From the NCBI GenBank assembly GCA_964524145.1, contig CAZGCA010000028.1:1-61943 (forward strand): DNA of 61,943 nt, read 5' to 3'. This DNA is from CAZGCA01 sp964524145. GTDB taxonomy: Bacteria > Hydrogenedentota > CAZGCA01. The translations under genes and the position numbers were made by a program. Positions 59,897 through 61,943 of this stretch are shown piece by piece (the stretch's first letter is position 1; each line of letters starts with the position of its first letter). Below the pieces are notes generated by a model. The model did no database searches. It was not told the DNA's origin and worked only from the letters and a program-made list of their open reading frames with translations.

Positions 59897-61579
59897 TCAG
59901 GCGCGCACCTCGTCACGAATGGCGAGCAGTTCCTTCATCACTTCGAACAGGCTCTCGCTGTATTCCTTCGTGCCGAAACTGTCGTGCAGCCGCCGGTATT
60001 GCAGATAGAGTCTGTCGTAGATGGCGCGGTTCGCAGCTACGGGATCGAAATGCTGGTCAAGCACTCCCGTCATTGCTTCAATGGCGCCATCGAACTCGTC
60101 ATACCCGCCGTTGGCCTTCCCCGCGACGACTGCGCCGGCCATCGCCGCGCCCAGCGCGCAGGTCTGTTCGCTGCGCGATATCTCGAGACGGCGGCCCATC
60201 ACGTTGGCGTAGATCTGCATCACCATCGGGTTCTTCACGGAGATCCCACCGCAGTTGACCACGCGGTCGACCTTCACGCCGTACTCTTCGAAACGCTCCA
60301 TGATCGTTCGCGCGCCGAACGCCGTCGCCTCGACCAGCGCACGGTACATCTCGGCCGGCGTTGTGTGCAGAGTCATACCTACCATCAGTCCCGTCAACCG
60401 CTGGTCGACCAGTACGGTCCGGTTGCCGTTATTCCAGTCGAGAGACAGCAGCCCGCTCTCGCCGGGTTTGAGCCGTTCAGCCTGCTGCGTCAACTCTTCG
60501 TGGCCCATACCGGCCGGTTTCACGTAGTTCACGAACCAGTTGAAGATGTCGCCTACAGCCGACTGGCCCGCTTCAAGACCGAAGTACTCCGGCAGGATCG
60601 ATTCGGGCACGATGCCGCATAAACCGGGGATATCGGGCAGGTCCTGTGACAGCGGCGACACCATCATATCGCACGTCGACGTGCCGATGATCTTGACTAG
60701 GGTGCCCGGTCTTATGCCTGAACCCACAGCGCCCAGATGCGCGTCGAACGCACCCACGGCAACGGGTATGCCCGCGCGCAGCCCCAGCCGTTCGGCCCAG
60801 GTTGCGGACAGCCCGCCGGCGGCGTCGGCGACGTTGTATGCCGTGTCCGGCAACGTCTTGCGCAGGCGGACGAGCTTCTTGTCCAGAGCTCCGGCAAACT
60901 CCTCATCCGGGTACCCGTTCCAGCCGGGGTTGAACATGGCTTTGTGGCCGGCCGCGCAGATGCCTCGCTTGAGCACGCTCGGTGTCGAAGTGTCTGTGAG
61001 GAAAGCTGGAATCCAGTCCGCGCACTCGACCCACGTGTACGCGGCGTCAAACACCTTCGGCGCAACCCGCAGACAATGCAAAGCCTTCGACCAAAGCCAC
61101 TCCGAGGAATAAGTTCCGCCGCACTTGGTCAAATACTCCGGGCGCATCTTCGCTGCCAGTTCCGTGATCTCGGCCGCCTCGGCATGGCCGGTATGGTCTT
61201 TCCAAAGCCAGGCCATCGCGGCCAGGTTGTCGCTGAACTCGTCCCGAAACGCGAGCGGTTCGCCCGTATCGTCTACCGGAATCGGCGTGCTGCCGGTCGT
61301 GTCGACACCTATCCCGATGACGTTCTCCGGAGAGAAACCTTTCCTACCGGCAGCCTGCGCGAGCGTGTCCTTCACCGTTTTCTCGATACCATCGACATAC
61401 TCGGCGGGATGTTGACGCGCGAGATTCGGATCTTTCGGGTCCAGAAGTATACCCGCCTCGCCGCGCGTGTACTCCCACACGCTCGTGGCGATCTCCTCGC
61501 CCGTCGATACGTCAACAATCACGGTCCGCGCCGAATTCGTTCCGAAATCCAGACCGATAGAATACTTGCCCTGACTCAT
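59897..61579 (-). CDS. araB: L-ribulokinase (FGGY carbohydrate kinase)
   Basis: A 560-residue FGGY kinase of AraB length and sequence: the phosphate loop IGLDFGTNSARTVIVD, the IGVDTTGSTPIPV segment, GGTYSSEWLWSKALHCLR, and the C-terminal nucleotide site NCGGISVKNPMVMQIYANV with ALGAAMAGAV. It phosphorylates L-ribulose (and other 2-ketopentoses) to feed the pentose phosphate route. AAGGAG lies 6 bp before the ATG and a strong promoter about 130 bp upstream. No AraA or AraD is in the window, so those genes would have to lie elsewhere. Confidence 0.95.
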   Translation of the reverse strand: MSQGKYSIGLDFGTNSARTVIVDVSTGEEIATSVWEYTRGEAGILLDPKDPNLARQHPAEYVDGIEKTVKDTLAQAAGRKGFSPENVIGIGVDTTGSTPIPVDDTGEPLAFRDEFSDNLAAMAWLWKDHTGHAEAAEITELAAKMRPEYLTKCGGTYSSEWLWSKALHCLRVAPKVFDAAYTWVECADWIPAFLTDTSTPSVLKRGICAAGHKAMFNPGWNGYPDEEFAGALDKKLVRLRKTLPDTAYNVADAAGGLSATWAERLGLRAGIPVAVGAFDAHLGAVGSGIRPGTLVKIIGTSTCDMMVSPLSQDLPDIPGLCGIVPESILPEYFGLEAGQSAVGDIFNWFVNYVKPAGMGHEELTQQAERLKPGESGLLSLDWNNGNRTVLVDQRLTGLMVGMTLHTTPAEMYRALVEATAFGARTIMERFEEYGVKVDRVVNCGGISVKNPMVMQIYANVMGRRLEISRSEQTCALGAAMAGAVVAGKANGGYDEFDGAIEAMTGVLDQHFDPVAANRAIYDRLYLQYRRLHDSFGTKEYSESLFEVMKELLAIRDEVRA

Positions 61580-61707
61580 CTCAGTTCTCCTTTGCCATGC
61601 CGAGACCTATTGCGTCGACGAGATAGTAAGACAGTGAACCACAGTTCAGACCTGCGCGCCCTTCCATTGACAACGCCTGCAATCCTCGCCCTTGCTCAGA
61701 TTCAGCT

Positions 61708-61736
61708 ATTATACAGCCTGCTTTGCCTGCGTACAA
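61708..61736 (-). promoter_or_regulatory. Promoter of the ribulokinase gene
   Basis: Minus strand TTGTAC (61731-61736), 17-bp spacer, TATAAT (61708-61713, perfect). The leader is about 120 nt to ATG 61579. Confidence 0.6.
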
Positions 61737-61823
61737 TGCCTCGTGTTCAACCCTAAGCGTTCAGCCAATGGCTGAGTGAGCGAGAACTCCAGCAGCCGGC
61801 AGTCGCCCGACGGGTTTCTGCAG

Positions 61824-61914
61824 AGTCCCGTAGAGACGAACGACAATAGCCCAGGAATTCATTCCTGGGATCAGATGCGTACCCCTACATATCGAGTCCC
61901 GTAGATAGAATGGA
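61824..61914. repeat. REP-like hairpin unit, family C second locus
   Basis: GTCCCGTAGAGAC (61825-61837) followed by the palindrome CCCAGGAATTCATTCCTGGG (61850-61869) and a second partial GTCCCGTAGATAG box (61897-61909). Same unit and spacing as at 50601-50645. The remaining bases 61737-61943 hold no gene. Confidence 0.75.
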
Positions 61915-61943
61915 ATGACCGGCACCAAAAAGTGTAGAGTGAG

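Noticed and set aside
59897..61579. Complete arabinose operon
   Set aside because: Only the kinase is present in the window; no isomerase, epimerase or regulator of that pathway was found.

Overview
The window is a moderately GC-rich bacterial chromosome segment, most like those of free-living heterotrophs of the Planctomycetota / Lentisphaerota / Hydrogenedentota type. The reasons are gene content: many Gfo/Idh/MocA oxidoreductases and AP-endonuclease-fold sugar isomerases, sulfatase-fold proteins with membrane domains, paired pseudopilins ending in an H-X9/10-DG motif, a dockerin/HYR beta-helix exoprotein, FG-GAP and Asp-box exoproteins, and many dispersed hairpin repeats. The phylum is an inference; no rRNA or tRNA is visible to settle it.

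Layout. 1-8.5 kb: a TPR gene cut by an IS1380 fragment, then a minus-strand surface-glycan set (small multidrug-type carrier, GT2, sugar nucleotidyltransferase, NDP-sugar epimerase). A complete IS1380 copy separates this set from a GT-C/sulfatase fusion. 8.6-16 kb: carbohydrate catabolism (two zinc MDR dehydrogenases, sugar isomerase, Gfo/Idh/MocA, uroporphyrinogen-decarboxylase-like protein, an LsrF-like aldolase with a small Cys protein), interrupted by a HepT/MntA toxin-antitoxin pair. 16-18 kb: an IS630 element and a receiver-HisKA protein. 18-27.5 kb: one long minus-strand array of sugar isomerases and oxidoreductases followed by Sir2, DUF2889, a membrane sulfatase and an FG-GAP protein, with an inverted-repeat-bounded S23 (four-helix bundle) gene inserted in it. 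27.5-32 kb: an accessory block (HD hydrolase, Ser/Thr kinase, FRG protein) bordered by repeats, defence-like in composition. 32-44 kb: aminotransferase, amphi-Trp protein, CrtI-like oxidoreductase, GH38-like protein, two LpxL-like acyltransferases, an acyl-CoA-ligase-like enzyme and two pseudopilins. 44-62 kb: plus-strand GH97, HEAT and FAD oxidoreductase genes, then minus-strand PAC2, beta-helix/HYR/dockerin, sialidase-like, Ca-repeat anchored protein and L-ribulokinase.

Taken together the genes describe a polysaccharide and glycoconjugate degrader: secreted binding or hydrolytic proteins, cytoplasmic oxidation and isomerisation of released sugars, and construction of its own acylated, glycosylated surface. 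Many intergenic regions carry readable sigma70-type promoters (TTGACA / TATAAT, 17-19 bp spacers). Two of these promoters sit inside direct repeats of about 150 bp that place the same promoter in front of two nearby genes, which is the most unusual pattern seen. No CRISPR array, rRNA, tRNA or convincing intrinsic terminator was recognised.
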